Source: JAEUQQ01 sp963697285 (GTDB taxonomy: Bacteria > Acidobacteriota > Vicinamibacteria > Vicinamibacterales > JAFNAJ01). From it: 64,000 nucleotides of DNA. Shown piece after piece: positions 1-9,379 of the stretch. The stretch covers positions 62,001 to 126,000 of the forward strand of contig CAVONI010000004.1 of assembly GCA_963697285.1 (NCBI GenBank). The letters are read 5' to 3'. The position numbers and the translations under genes are program-made. Position 1 is the stretch's first letter. Each line of letters opens with the position of its first letter. Under the pieces are notes generated by a model. It did not search any database. It had not been told where the DNA came from and saw nothing but the letters and a program-made list of their open reading frames with translations.

Positions 1-423
1 GTCATCGGTGTAGCGGCGCGCGTGCGTCACGGCGCCGACCGCCGCGTCGTAGCACTGCTCGTGCGTCATGTGGAGCTTGCGCTCGAGGTGCAGGTCAGAC
101 GTGGCGATGAAGGTGTGGATGCGCTTCCGCTGCGCCTTCGCCAACGCCTCGCCCGCACACGCGATGTCGCGCTCGGCGGCGCGCGCCAGTGCGGCAATCA
201 CCGGCCGACGGATGCCCTGCGAGATGGCCCGCACCGCTTCGGCATCGTCGCTCGAGGCGATGGGGAAGCCAGCTTCGATGATGTCGACGCCCAGGCTGTC
301 GAGGGCGCGGGCAAGTCGAAGCTTCTCGGCGGTGGTCATCGAGAAGCCTGGCGCCTGTTCGCCGTCGCGCAGGGTCGTGTCGAAAACGACTACATCGGCA
401 ATGTCGCTGCCATCCATGGGCAT
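1..423 (-). CDS. leuA: 2-isopropylmalate synthase, N-terminal part (runs off the left edge)
   Basis: The first step of leucine biosynthesis condenses acetyl-CoA with 2-ketoisovalerate. The visible 141 codons contain the DRE-TIM metallolyase signature FDTTLRDGEQAPG at residues 14-26 and the HTFIATSDLHLERKL stretch typical of LeuA rather than citramalate synthase. The start is placed at 423 (MPMDGSD) because GGGAG sits 5 nt upstream; the ATG at 417 is an alternative. The gene is divergent from a LysR-type regulator, and leuCD lie just beyond that regulator, so this is a leucine locus. The C-terminal two thirds are outside the window. Homocitrate or citramalate synthase is less likely. Confidence 0.93.
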   Translation of the reverse strand, partial: MPMDGSDIADVVVFDTTLRDGEQAPGFSMTTAEKLRLARALDSLGVDIIEAGFPIASSDDAEAVRAISQGIRRPVIAALARAAERDIACAGEALAKAQRKRIHTFIATSDLHLERKLHMTHEQCYDAAVGAVTHARRYTDD

Positions 424-526
424 CTGCTCCCGGCCTGATCCTCGGGACCCGGCGTCCCGGCCGCAGGGAATCCGCGGGCTCACTGGGAAGTGTCGATCAA
501 ACCCGCCGTGGCACTAGTAGTCAAAG

Positions 527-549
527 TTATAATGTTTACGAAATCATAA
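527..549. promoter_or_regulatory. LysR-type operator candidate between leuA and its regulator
   Basis: Imperfect dyad with arms TTATAAT and ATCATAA (6 of 7 positions complementary) inside an AT-rich patch of otherwise GC-rich DNA. The T-N11-A geometry is what LysR-family regulators bind. A TATAAT (528-533) lies inside the dyad and a TACAAT (552-557) follows it, so a bound regulator would cover the promoter region. The site is a prediction from position and symmetry only. Confidence 0.5.
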
Positions 550-566
550 GCTACAATGCCGCCCCT

Positions 567-1478
567 ATGGATCTCGCGGAATTGCAGGTCTTTGTCACCG
601 TCGCGAGGGAGCGGAGCTTCTCGAAGGCGGCTGCACGCCTCCATCGCACGCAACCAGCCGTGAGCCAGGCGGTCAGGCGTCTCGAGGACGAGCTCGGCGA
701 GAAGCTCTTCGATCGCACCGCCAAGGACGGAAAGCTCACCGAGGCCGGGCGCGTGCTGTTCGACTACGCCGAGCGGCTGATGCGCCTGTCAGAGGAAGCC
801 GAGGGCGCCGTCCGCGACCTGCGCGACCTGCGTCGCGGCCGCGTGATGATCGGCGCCAACGAGGCAGCGGTCCACGTGCTGCTGCCGGTCATGGCGCGCT
901 TCCGCGAGCAGTTCCCGCACATCCTGGTCGACGTGCGCCGCGTGCCGTCGCGCCAGATCGGCGTCGCCGTGCTCGAACGGAGCCTCGACTTCGGCGTCCT
1001 GAGCTTCCCGCCGGCCGAAGCCGATCTCGAATCGATCCAGATCGGCGAAGACGAGCTGGTGATGCTGTTGCACCCGAAGCACGAGCTCGCGTCGCGTCAG
1101 CAGGTGACGATGGGCGAGTTCGCGCGCGAGAGCGTGATCGCGCACAACGAGGCGTCACCGGCCCGCGAGCGGGTGCTGCGGCTGTTCGAGCAGAAGCACG
1201 AGGCGCTGAACATCCAGATCGCGTTGCCGTCGCTCGACGGCATCAAGCGTGCGGTCGAGATGAACATGGGCGTGGCGCTGCTGCCGCGACGGTGCGCGCT
1301 CGCCGAGTTGTCGCGAGGCACGCTCGCAGCCGTTCACGTCGCGCAGGTGCGCCTGCCTCGGCACCTGCGCCTGATCTACCGCGCGGGAAACCAGCGCTCG
1401 CACGCGTGCAGCGCGTTCCTCGAGGTGGCGAGCAAGCACCGCGACGCGAACGATCACCCGCCGGCTACCACCCGCTGA
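567..1478 (+). CDS. LysR-family transcriptional regulator, probably of leucine genes
   Basis: 303 aa. The N-terminal winged helix-turn-helix occupies residues 1-60 (ELQVFVTVARERSFSKAAARL, then QPAVSQAVRRLE). The co-inducer-binding domain covers about 90-295. Length and architecture are standard for the family. It is divergent from leuA and its 3' end overlaps the 3' end of leuD tail-to-tail by 14 bp, so it is embedded in the leucine genes and is inferred to control them. No Shine-Dalgarno sequence is visible before the ATG. A TACAAT at 552-557 would start transcription within a few bases of the ATG, giving a leaderless message unless the TATAAT at 528 is used. Confidence 0.9.
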   Translation: MDLAELQVFVTVARERSFSKAAARLHRTQPAVSQAVRRLEDELGEKLFDRTAKDGKLTEAGRVLFDYAERLMRLSEEAEGAVRDLRDLRRGRVMIGANEAAVHVLLPVMARFREQFPHILVDVRRVPSRQIGVAVLERSLDFGVLSFPPAEADLESIQIGEDELVMLLHPKHELASRQQVTMGEFARESVIAHNEASPARERVLRLFEQKHEALNIQIALPSLDGIKRAVEMNMGVALLPRRCALAELSRGTLAAVHVAQVRLPRHLRLIYRAGNQRSHACSAFLEVASKHRDANDHPPATTR

Positions 1479-2061
1479 CGTAGGGCAGGCGTGCTGCGGT
1501 GGCCTCGACCTGCGCCAGGTCGTCGAGCAGGAGGCCGGTGGCATCCCAGTGACCGCTGATGAACCCGTCGCGCGCCGCGGCAGGCAGGTGACATGGGGCG
1601 ACGACCGGTCCGCACGACACCGTGCCGGCCACGAGGTCGACGACCACCTCGCTGTGCGGCGCCGCCTCGACCAGTGCCTGCAACGCGACGACGGTGTCGT
1701 GTTCGACGGTCACGCACGGCATCCCGATCGCGACGCTGTTGCCGAAGAAGATCTCCGAGAACGACTCCCCGACGACCGCGCCGATGCCCCAGCGCTGGAT
1801 GGCCTGGGGCGCGTGCTCACGCGACGACCCGCATCCGAAGTTGCGGTTGACGACGAGGATGCGCGCGCCGGCGTACTGCGGCTGATCGACCGGATGCGTG
1901 CCCTTCGCGTCGGCCCGCTCGTCTTCGAACAGGTGCGCCTCGATGCCCTCGAAGCTCACCGAGACGAGGAAGCGCGCGGGCAGGATGCGATCGGTGTCGA
2001 TGTCGTGTCCGCGCAACGGAAGCGCACGTCCGCTGACCTTCTCGATCCGCTGGGCGCTCAT
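1465..2061 (-). CDS. leuD: 3-isopropylmalate dehydratase small subunit
   Basis: 198 aa, the normal length. With LeuC it isomerises 2- to 3-isopropylmalate. The swivel-domain signature NFGCGSSREHAPQA begins at residue 74. The start (MSAQRIEKVSG) overlaps the leuC stop as ATGA, implying translational coupling. A longer open frame reaching 2286 lies over leuC codons and is not used. The last 14 bp overlap the LysR gene on the other strand. Confidence 0.95.
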   Translation of the reverse strand: MSAQRIEKVSGRALPLRGHDIDTDRILPARFLVSVSFEGIEAHLFEDERADAKGTHPVDQPQYAGARILVVNRNFGCGSSREHAPQAIQRWGIGAVVGESFSEIFFGNSVAIGMPCVTVEHDTVVALQALVEAAPHSEVVVDLVAGTVSCGPVVAPCHLPAAARDGFISGHWDATGLLLDDLAQVEATAARLPYVSGW

Positions 2062-3485
2062 CGTGTCACCTCGCCGCGCGTCTGCCGCGCAACCTTCCGC
2101 ACGTCCACCACTTCGCCGGCGATGGCCGCGGCGGCCACCATGGCCGGACTCATCAGCAGCGTCCGCCCGGTCGGACTCCCCTGCCGTCCCTTGAAGTTGC
2201 GATTCGACGAGGAGGCACAGACCTCGCGACCGGTGAGCTTGTCGGGGTTCATCCCGAGGCACATCGAGCACCCCGCGCCTCGCCATTCGAACCCGGCGTC
2301 GCGGAACACCTGGTCGAGCCCCTCGGCTTCGGCGGCCGCCGACACCCGGTGCGAGCCTGGCACGACAAGGCCGCGCACGTGCCGGGCAATGCGCTGGCCC
2401 TTCACGATGCTGGCCGCCTCGCGCAGGTCAGACAGGCGCGAGTTGGTGCACGACCCGATGAACGCGACGTCGATCTTCGCGCCCTCGATTCGCGCACCCG
2501 GCGCAAACCCCATGAACTCGTGTGCCTCGGCGACCGCGGGCCGATCACCATCGGCCACGTCGCCGAGCGTCGGGATGCGTCCGCTGACGAACACCGACTG
2601 CGCGGGATTCAACCCCCACGTCACCACCGGTTCCAGTGACGTCGCATCGAACACGACCTCGTCGTCGAACACCGCCGAAGGGTCGGAGGCCATCGAGCGC
2701 CACCACGCGATCGCCCGGTCGAACGCCGCACCCTGGGGCGCGAACGGCCGGCCCGCCATGTACTGGAAGGTCGTGTCGTCGGGGTTCACGTAGCCAGCCC
2801 GCGCGCCCCCCTCGATCGACATGTTGCAGATCGTCATGCGCTCGTCCATCGACAGGCCGTCGATCGTCGAGCCGGCGTACTCGTACGCGAAGCCGACGCC
2901 GCCCTTCACGCCGAGGCGCTGGATGACGGCGAGGATGATGTCCTTCGCGTAGACGCCTGGCGCCAGCGGGCCCTCGACGCGGATGCGGCGCACCTTGAGC
3001 GGGTCCATCGCGAGGCACTGCGAGGCGAGCACGTCGCGCACCTGCGTCGTCCCGATCCCGAAGGCCACGGCCCCGAACGCGCCGTGCGTCGATGTATGGC
3101 TGTCGCCGCAGGCGATCGTCATCCCCGGCTGGGTCAGGCCCAGTTCGGGACCGATGACGTGCACGATGCCCTGGTTCTGGTGCCCGAGGTCGTAGAGCGG
3201 CACGCCGAAGTCGCGGCAGTTCCGTTCGAGGGCCGACAGCATCAACTCGGCCATCGCGTCGGCGAACGGCCGTGCGACGCCGGCGGTCGGCACGATGTGG
3301 TCGACCGTCGCGAACGTGCGGTGCGGAAAGCGCACCGGCCAGCCGCGATGCCGCAGGGCGTCGAATGCCTGCGGGCTGGTGACCTCGTGCACGAGGTGAA
3401 GGCCGATGAAGACCTGCGTCTGCCCCGTCGGCAGGACCCTGACCGTGTGGGCGTTCCACACCTTCTCGAACAGCGTCTGACCCAT
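2058..3485 (-). CDS. leuC: 3-isopropylmalate dehydratase large subunit
   Basis: 475 aa aconitase-family protein, the normal LeuC length. The three 4Fe-4S cysteine ligands are visible: C346 in FIGSCTNSR and C406/C409 in GAGCSMCLGMNP. The start is MGQTLFEKVWNAH; the frame stays open 19 codons further upstream but that segment is not family-like. It is followed directly by leuD with an ATGA overlap. Upstream, on the same strand, is a TGCTAGGAT extended -10-like sequence (complement of 3496-3504), which would give a leader of only a few bases. Confidence 0.96.
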   Translation of the reverse strand: MGQTLFEKVWNAHTVRVLPTGQTQVFIGLHLVHEVTSPQAFDALRHRGWPVRFPHRTFATVDHIVPTAGVARPFADAMAELMLSALERNCRDFGVPLYDLGHQNQGIVHVIGPELGLTQPGMTIACGDSHTSTHGAFGAVAFGIGTTQVRDVLASQCLAMDPLKVRRIRVEGPLAPGVYAKDIILAVIQRLGVKGGVGFAYEYAGSTIDGLSMDERMTICNMSIEGGARAGYVNPDDTTFQYMAGRPFAPQGAAFDRAIAWWRSMASDPSAVFDDEVVFDATSLEPVVTWGLNPAQSVFVSGRIPTLGDVADGDRPAVAEAHEFMGFAPGARIEGAKIDVAFIGSCTNSRLSDLREAASIVKGQRIARHVRGLVVPGSHRVSAAAEAEGLDQVFRDAGFEWRGAGCSMCLGMNPDKLTGREVCASSSNRNFKGRQGSPTGRTLLMSPAMVAAAAIAGEVVDVRKVARQTRGEVTR

Positions 3486-3626
3486 GGTAGGCCGGATCCT
3501 AGCAGAGGCTGCGGGCCCGTGGCTCGGGTCAATCACGTTCATTTATGTAATCGTCTCGCCGGTCGATTGATCGGATGCCGGAATGGCCGCGTTGATGCTC
3601 CGCCTCCCGGCCCCAAGGATCCGAGA

Positions 3627-5813
3627 ATGACGACGATCAAGCCACCTCTGCCTGCGATGCGTCCCGCTGCTCCCCTCGCCAGGCGCAAGTTCCTCGGCGA
3701 GATTCTGGTCGCGCAGGGCATCATCTCGCAGCAACAGCTGTCTGACGTCCTGATCCACCAGAAGACGAACAAAGGCCGGATTGGCCAGTTGCTCGTCGAA
3801 CTCGGATACGTGACCGAGGTGGTCCTGGCCGACGCGGTCGCCGACCAGCTGCGCCTGCCGTCGGCCGACCTCTCGACCGCCACGATTTCGCCCGACGCGC
3901 TGAAGCGGGTGCCACGCGAACTGGCGATCAGGCACCAGGTCCTGCCGTGGATGGTGGACGGCCGCGATCTCTACCTCATCACCTCGGACCCGACCGCCCT
4001 GGCCGGACTCGACGCGATCGGGTTCAAGACCGGGATGCGGGTCAAGCCCGTCGTCGCGCCAGAGAGCGAAGTGCACGCGGCCATCGCGCGCCACTACGGT
4101 GTCGAAGACGTCAGCATGGTCGGCACCGCCGAGTCGATCAACCTGGCCCACCAGCTCGCCATCGTCGACGAGGAAGACGCCGCGAACAAGGCGACGGAAG
4201 ACGAGCTCGAGCGGGCGGCACAGGCCGGTCCCGTCATCAAGCTGGTGAACTCGATCATCGCCGACGCCATCCGCATCGGCGCGTCAGACATCCACATCGA
4301 GCCGCAGCAGAAGGGCGTCAACCTGCGCTATCGCGTCGACGGCGCGCTCCGGCACGTCATCACGATGCCCAAGCGCTCGCAGGCCAAGATCGTGTCGCGC
4401 ATCAAGATCACCGCGCACATGGACATCGCCGAGCGACGCAAGCCGCAGGATGGCCGCACGCGCATCGTGCTCAACGGATCGGCGTTCGACCTCCGCGTCT
4501 CGACCCTGCCCACCGCTGACGGCGAGAAGGTGGTCATCCGCGTGCTCTCGCAGGATCGCCCCACGATTCCGTTCGAGGAACTCGGCTTCGAACCCGACAC
4601 GCTCGACGAGTTCAAGGCGCTGCTGAAGCGCCCGCAGGGTCTCGTGCTCGTGACGGGCCCGACCGGCAGCGGCAAGACCTCGACGCTCTACGCCGCCCTG
4701 AACTTCCTGATCGACAAGGCTTCGAACATCGTCACGATCGAGGATCCGATCGAGTACCGCCTGGCAGGCATCAACCAGGTCGCGGTGTCGGAACGCTCGG
4801 GACTGTCGTTCGCCGTGGGACTGCGGTCGATCCTGCGCCAGGACCCAAACGTGGTGATGGTGGGAGAGATCCGCGACAAGGAGACGGCACAGGTCGCCTT
4901 CCAGGCCGCGCAGACCGGTCACCTCGTGCTCTCGACCTTGCACACCAACGACGCACCGAGCTCTGTGACGCGGCTGGTGGAGATGGGCGTTCCCGCGTAT
5001 GTCGTGGCGTCGTCTCTCATCGGCGTGGTTGCGCAGCGCCTGGTGCGTCGGGTGTGCAGTTGCCGCAAGTCGCGGGGGGGCGGGAACGGCTCGTCTGGCT
5101 GTGAGCTGTGCGGATACAGTGGCTACAAGGGACGCATTGCGGTGCACGAACTGCTCAAGGTGACGCCGCGCGTGCGCACGGCGCTGCTCGGGCACGCCAA
5201 CGGCGACCTGCTGCGCGAGACCGCATGCGCCACCGGGATGCGCACCATGTTCGAGGACGGCGAGCGCAAGGTCGCGCGTGGCGTGACCACGGCCGAGGAA
5301 CTGCTGCGCGTGGTGCCGCCGCGCGAGATCGACGACTCGATCGTGCCCGCCGAAACGGCTCGGGACCAGGGCCACCGGCACCTTGTGATGTTGAGTTCGC
5401 CGAAGCCAGCCGCTCCGCACGCCCCGCGCATCCTGGTCGTCGACGAAGACACGATGTGGACCGACAGGATCAAGAGCGTGCTCGCCCCGGAGAACTACGA
5501 GGTGCTGACCGCCAACACCGCGTCAGACGTGTTCGCGGCCGTGCAGCGCGATCAGCCGGAGTTGATCATCATGGAGCTGCGCGGGATGCCCGGGCTCGCG
5601 GGGCTCGACTTCCTGCGGACGCTGCGCAGCAACATGGCGACGTTCCGGACCGGTGTCATCTTCCTGACAAACGTGGACGACCCCGACGCCGAAGTACGCG
5701 CCCTCGACGCCGGCGCTGACGACTACCTGCGGGCGCCGGTGAACCCCGAGTTGCTGCTCGGCCGCATCCGCCGCGCCATGCAGCGGACGCACCTGCTGGC
5801 CAACGCGGGCTGA
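3627..5813 (+). CDS. PilB/GspE-type secretion ATPase with C-terminal degenerate receiver domain
   Basis: 728 aa. The order is: an MshEN/GspE N-terminal domain (about 20-165, LGEILVAQGIISQQQL); the hexameric ATPase with Walker A GPTGSGKTS (about 343-351), an Asp-box-like segment and VGEIRD (about 410); a zinc-binding tetracysteine C477-x-C479 and C492-x2-C495; and a response-regulator fold from about 601 to 725. In that last domain the phospho-acceptor Asp is Glu650 (IIMELRGMPG) and the conserved Lys is Ala703 (YLRAP), so it probably cannot be phosphorylated. AAGGA lies 7 nt before the ATG. The protein should power type IV pilus or type II pseudopilus assembly. No other pilus gene is nearby, so which of the two is not decided. 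Confidence 0.88.
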   Translation: MTTIKPPLPAMRPAAPLARRKFLGEILVAQGIISQQQLSDVLIHQKTNKGRIGQLLVELGYVTEVVLADAVADQLRLPSADLSTATISPDALKRVPRELAIRHQVLPWMVDGRDLYLITSDPTALAGLDAIGFKTGMRVKPVVAPESEVHAAIARHYGVEDVSMVGTAESINLAHQLAIVDEEDAANKATEDELERAAQAGPVIKLVNSIIADAIRIGASDIHIEPQQKGVNLRYRVDGALRHVITMPKRSQAKIVSRIKITAHMDIAERRKPQDGRTRIVLNGSAFDLRVSTLPTADGEKVVIRVLSQDRPTIPFEELGFEPDTLDEFKALLKRPQGLVLVTGPTGSGKTSTLYAALNFLIDKASNIVTIEDPIEYRLAGINQVAVSERSGLSFAVGLRSILRQDPNVVMVGEIRDKETAQVAFQAAQTGHLVLSTLHTNDAPSSVTRLVEMGVPAYVVASSLIGVVAQRLVRRVCSCRKSRGGGNGSSGCELCGYSGYKGRIAVHELLKVTPRVRTALLGHANGDLLRETACATGMRTMFEDGERKVARGVTTAEELLRVVPPREIDDSIVPAETARDQGHRHLVMLSSPKPAAPHAPRILVVDEDTMWTDRIKSVLAPENYEVLTANTASDVFAAVQRDQPELIIMELRGMPGLAGLDFLRTLRSNMATFRTGVIFLTNVDDPDAEVRALDAGADDYLRAPVNPELLLGRIRRAMQRTHLLANAG

Positions 5814-6274
5814 AGCGGCGCGCGTGACGGAGCGTCGCGCTGGCGGCGCCCGGTGCTGGGACTCACGGCCGGGCATTTGCTCCCGCGGTCGGGACCGCAC
5901 CTCTGTGGACGCTGTACACCACGCCCGCGTTCCGCATCGCCCGACGTCGTGTCGCCCGCGAGGGCGGCGACGTCCGCAGGCGAGAACACCTGACCAGTGG
6001 GCTCGCGGCATCAGGGGCGCGACGCGAATGCTCGACAGGCAAGGGTTGGCGGCGTGCAGGGCCGTCGGGTGTCGGTGGACGCGGGCGTGGGGCCCACCTT
6101 CCGCACGAATGCAGGTCCCGACGTCGGGAAGCGATACCCGCGGCCGCGCCGCGCTGCGCGACGCAGCTCACCAGGCGCCGAACCGCGTCGATCGCGACGC
6201 GCAGCGAATGGCTACAATGGACCCTTGTGCCCGAATCCGAACCCCGAGCGGGGTGGCGGGCATCACATCCAATC
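5814..6274 (+). other. Intergenic region with a promoter element for the downstream dsbD-like gene
   Basis: 461 bp without a convincing gene. The open frames here lack family-like sequence and plausible starts. A TACAAT (-10-like) at 6213-6218 would place a transcription start about 50 nt before the dsbD-like ATG. No terminator or conserved RNA was recognised. Confidence 0.5.
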
Positions 6275-8422
6275 ATGACGACGTCCTGGTCGCCCCTCGT
6301 TCGCGGAGTGCTCGCCCTCCGTGTCGCCCTCGTCGTCGCATGCGCCGGGGGTCTGGGGATCGCCGACGCCTGGGCCCAGCCGCGCTCGCCGGTGACGTGG
6401 ACGGTGTCGGCTCCTGCCACGGCCGCGGCCGACGCGATTGTCTCGGCCACCGTGACCGCCGCCATCGACCCGGGATGGCATCTCTATTCGATCACGCAGC
6501 CTCCGGGCGGGCCGATCACGACCACGATCGTCACGCCTGACGCGTCGGCTTTCGAGCGCGTCGGCGACATCCGCGGACCGGCGCCGAAGACCTTCAAGGA
6601 TCCGAACTTCGACAACCTCGAGACCGAGTACTACGACACGCAGGCCGTGTTCGCCGTGCCGGTGCGGGCGAAAACCAGCATCGCGCCAGGTGCACAGACG
6701 CTGTCGATCGCGGCACGATTCCAGGCGTGCAACGACACCACGTGCACGCTGCCACGCACGGTCACCCTGACCGCGCCGATCACCGTGACGCGCGGAGGCA
6801 CACCGCCGGCGGCACCCGCACGATCCGCGGAGCAGGGATCCTCGTCGATAGGGGCGCCCGCGAACGTGCGGCAGACGCCCGCACCCCCGGCCCCGGCCGG
6901 CGCGGGCAGCGCGCAGGCTACCGCCGCTCCGGGGGTTCCTGGAATGCAGGCGGCGACGTCACCTTCCGTCGTCGGCGAGGTCCCGTCGGGATCGGCCGCA
7001 ACGGCCGTCGCGCCGCCTGCGGCGTCCATCACGGGTGTTCCGGATGCTGCGCCCGCGAGCAGCGGTCCGGCGGCGCCCGCCTCGGGATCGCGACAACAGG
7101 ATCTGCCCGGGTTCATCCGCCTCGCCATCCTGATGGGGGCGCTCTCGCTGCTGACGCCGTGCGTGTTCCCGATGATTCCAGTCACGGTGTCGTACTTCAC
7201 GAACCACGCATCCGGCAGCAGGCTCGGCGCGGTTCGCCTCGCGACGATCTACGCGCTCGGCATCGTGCTGACCTTCACCGTGCTCGGCGTCGCGCTCGCG
7301 CTGATCGCCGGCGCGGCCGGGCTCAACCGGTTCGCGGCCAACCCGTGGGTCAACCTCGCCATCGCCGCGCTGTTCATCGCGTTCGCGATGAACCTGTTCG
7401 GCTCGTGGATCCTGCAGGCGCCGCAGGCGCTGACCAACCGGCTGAACGCGAGCGCCCGCGCCAAGGGCACCAACTCCGCGGTGGGCGCGTTGCTGATGGG
7501 CGGCGTGTTCACGCTGACGTCGTTCACCTGCACGTCGCCCTTCCTCGGCACGCTGCTCGTGCTGGCCGCGCAGGGCGAGTGGACGTGGCCCGTCACGGGC
7601 ATGCTGGCGTTCTCGTCGATGTTCGCGCTGCCCTTCTTCGCCCTCGCGCTGGCGCCGCAGCTGGTGTCGCAGTTGCCGAAAGCCGGCGGCTGGATGTCGT
7701 CGGTCAAGGTGGTGATGGGATTCCTCGAGATCGCCGCAGCGATGAAGTTCCTGTCGAACGCCGACCTGGTGTGGGGATGGCAGGTCCTGACGCGCGACGT
7801 CGTGCTCGCCGTCTGGGTCGCGATCGGCATCCTCGTGGCGCTCTACGTCCTGGGCATGTTCAGGGTCGAGCACGACGCGCCCGTCGCGAGCGTGGGCGGG
7901 TCGCGCATCTCGATCGCGATCGTCACGCTCGGGGTCACGGTCTGGCTGTTCGCAGGCATCTTCGGCCGGTCGCTCGGCGAACTGGAATCGTTCCTGCCGC
8001 CGGCACCAGAGCACGAGCAGGGCGCGACCCAGAGCGGCACGCTCTCCACGGGCGGCAGCGCCCTGCTCGCATGGATCACCAACGACCGCGAACGCGCGTT
8101 CACGGAAGCGCGCACGGCCAATGCGCTCGTCCTGGTCGACTTCACCGGCTACACGTGCACCAATTGCCGGTGGATGGAAGCCAACATGTTCCCGAAGCCC
8201 GACGTGCAGCGCGAGTTGAGTCGCTTCATCCGCCTGAAGGTGTACACCGACGGCGAGGGCGAGCCCTACGAGACCCAGCGGACGTGGCTCGAAGAGGGAT
8301 TCCAGACCGTGGCGCTGCCGTTCTACGCCATCGTGCGTCCCGACGGGACACCCGTGGCGACGTTTGCCGGGCTCACGCGCAACAGCGCCGAGTTCGTCGC
8401 CTTCCTGAAAACCGGTTCCTGA
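6275..8422 (+). CDS. dsbD: DsbD-type thiol:disulfide interchange protein
   Basis: 715 aa. Transfers electrons from cytoplasmic thioredoxin across the inner membrane to periplasmic thiol partners. A signal peptide covers about 1-35 (ending ADAWAQP). The periplasmic alpha domain has the pair C152/C157 (CNDTTC). A long Ala/Pro/Ser-rich linker spans about 190-275. The membrane domain has C296 (LTPCVFPM) and C419 (FTCTSPF). The C-terminal thioredoxin-like domain has C628-T-N-C631. All three redox pairs are present, so it should be functional. The alpha-beta linker is longer than in E. coli DsbD. The ATG at 6275 was chosen for the signal peptide; a GTG at 6227 is in frame but weaker. Confidence 0.92.
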   Translation: MTTSWSPLVRGVLALRVALVVACAGGLGIADAWAQPRSPVTWTVSAPATAAADAIVSATVTAAIDPGWHLYSITQPPGGPITTTIVTPDASAFERVGDIRGPAPKTFKDPNFDNLETEYYDTQAVFAVPVRAKTSIAPGAQTLSIAARFQACNDTTCTLPRTVTLTAPITVTRGGTPPAAPARSAEQGSSSIGAPANVRQTPAPPAPAGAGSAQATAAPGVPGMQAATSPSVVGEVPSGSAATAVAPPAASITGVPDAAPASSGPAAPASGSRQQDLPGFIRLAILMGALSLLTPCVFPMIPVTVSYFTNHASGSRLGAVRLATIYALGIVLTFTVLGVALALIAGAAGLNRFAANPWVNLAIAALFIAFAMNLFGSWILQAPQALTNRLNASARAKGTNSAVGALLMGGVFTLTSFTCTSPFLGTLLVLAAQGEWTWPVTGMLAFSSMFALPFFALALAPQLVSQLPKAGGWMSSVKVVMGFLEIAAAMKFLSNADLVWGWQVLTRDVVLAVWVAIGILVALYVLGMFRVEHDAPVASVGGSRISIAIVTLGVTVWLFAGIFGRSLGELESFLPPAPEHEQGATQSGTLSTGGSALLAWITNDRERAFTEARTANALVLVDFTGYTCTNCRWMEANMFPKPDVQRELSRFIRLKVYTDGEGEPYETQRTWLEEGFQTVALPFYAIVRPDGTPVATFAGLTRNSAEFVAFLKTGS

Positions 8423-8512
8423 AGACTTCTGTCTTGTAGGCCCGAGTCTTGCTAGGATCGGACCGGCGCCGGGCGACTTCCGGTTCATCGCCAATTCATA
8501 TGGAGTACTCCC

Positions 8513-9340
8513 GTGTCTGATCGAACATTGCCCCTGGTCGCCACGCTCGTCGCCGTGGTGATCGTTTCTGCTTGCAGCAAGACCCCAGACGCCGTCACCG
8601 GCACGTCCGCCGCTCCGGGCTCGGCCGACGCGACGCAGACGGCAGCCGCCACGTCCACGGCTGATGCCGCTCCCGCGAGCGCCCCCGCCGCCTCGGCTGA
8701 CGCGATCGCCGGCACGGTGGCCGAGACCATGGATGCCGCCAACTACACGTACATGCGGCTCGACACGGGCAAGGACCAGGTCTGGGTGGCGGCCGCCCAG
8801 TTCCCCGTCAAGGTCGGCGACCGCATCTCGGTCATCCCGGAGATGCCCATGGAGAACTTCCACAGCAAGTCGCTGAACCGCGATTTCCCGTTGATCTACT
8901 TCGTGTCGAGCGTCGGACGCGACGGCCAGGCGCCCACCCGCCCCACGGCAGGCCCCGCGCCGGCGATGATGACCAGCCGTGGCGCCACCCCCGGGCAGGC
9001 GCCAGCCAAGGTGGCCGTGACGAAGCTCGATCCGCCCGCCGGAGGGCTCTCGATCGCCGACGTGTGGGCGAAGAGCGAGGCGTTGAGCGGCAAGACCGTG
9101 GTCGTCCGCGGCACGGTCGTCAAGTACAACGGCGAGATCATGGGCATGAACTGGCTCCATATCCAGGACGGATCGGGCAGCGCCGACAAGAAGACCAACG
9201 ACCTGACCATCACCACCTCGGATACCGCGAAAGTCGGTGACGTGGTCACGGCCACTGGCACCCTCGCCACGAAGAAGGACTTCGGGGCGGGCTACGCGTA
9301 CGACGCCATCGTCGAGAAGGCCTCGCTGAAGTTGCAGTAG
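8513..9340 (+). CDS. Lipoprotein with a C-terminal OB-fold-like domain
   Basis: 275 aa. A GTG start has GGAG 7 nt upstream. The lipoprotein signal peptide ends in the lipobox VSAC (Cys about 21), followed by an Ala/Thr/Ser-rich linker to about 65. A first small domain (about 65-120) reads as a beta-rich segment (YTYMRLDTGKDQVWVAAAQF). The second (about 178-275) has a GKTVVVRGTVVKYN...NWLHIQDGSG pattern typical of nucleic-acid-binding-like OB folds found in bacterial lipoproteins. The biochemical role is unknown. It sits between dsbD and a VIT-family gene, in the same direction. Confidence 0.75.
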   Translation: MSDRTLPLVATLVAVVIVSACSKTPDAVTGTSAAPGSADATQTAAATSTADAAPASAPAASADAIAGTVAETMDAANYTYMRLDTGKDQVWVAAAQFPVKVGDRISVIPEMPMENFHSKSLNRDFPLIYFVSSVGRDGQAPTRPTAGPAPAMMTSRGATPGQAPAKVAVTKLDPPAGGLSIADVWAKSEALSGKTVVVRGTVVKYNGEIMGMNWLHIQDGSGSADKKTNDLTITTSDTAKVGDVVTATGTLATKKDFGAGYAYDAIVEKASLKLQ

Positions 9341-9379
9341 ACGGTCAGAGCTGCCGGGTTTCCGGCAGAAAGGTCGGCC

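Noticed and set aside
3084..3626. A 909-codon frame that extends the secretion ATPase upstream
   Set aside because: The extra 181 codons lie antisense over leuC. The family N-terminus and a ribosome site are at 3627.
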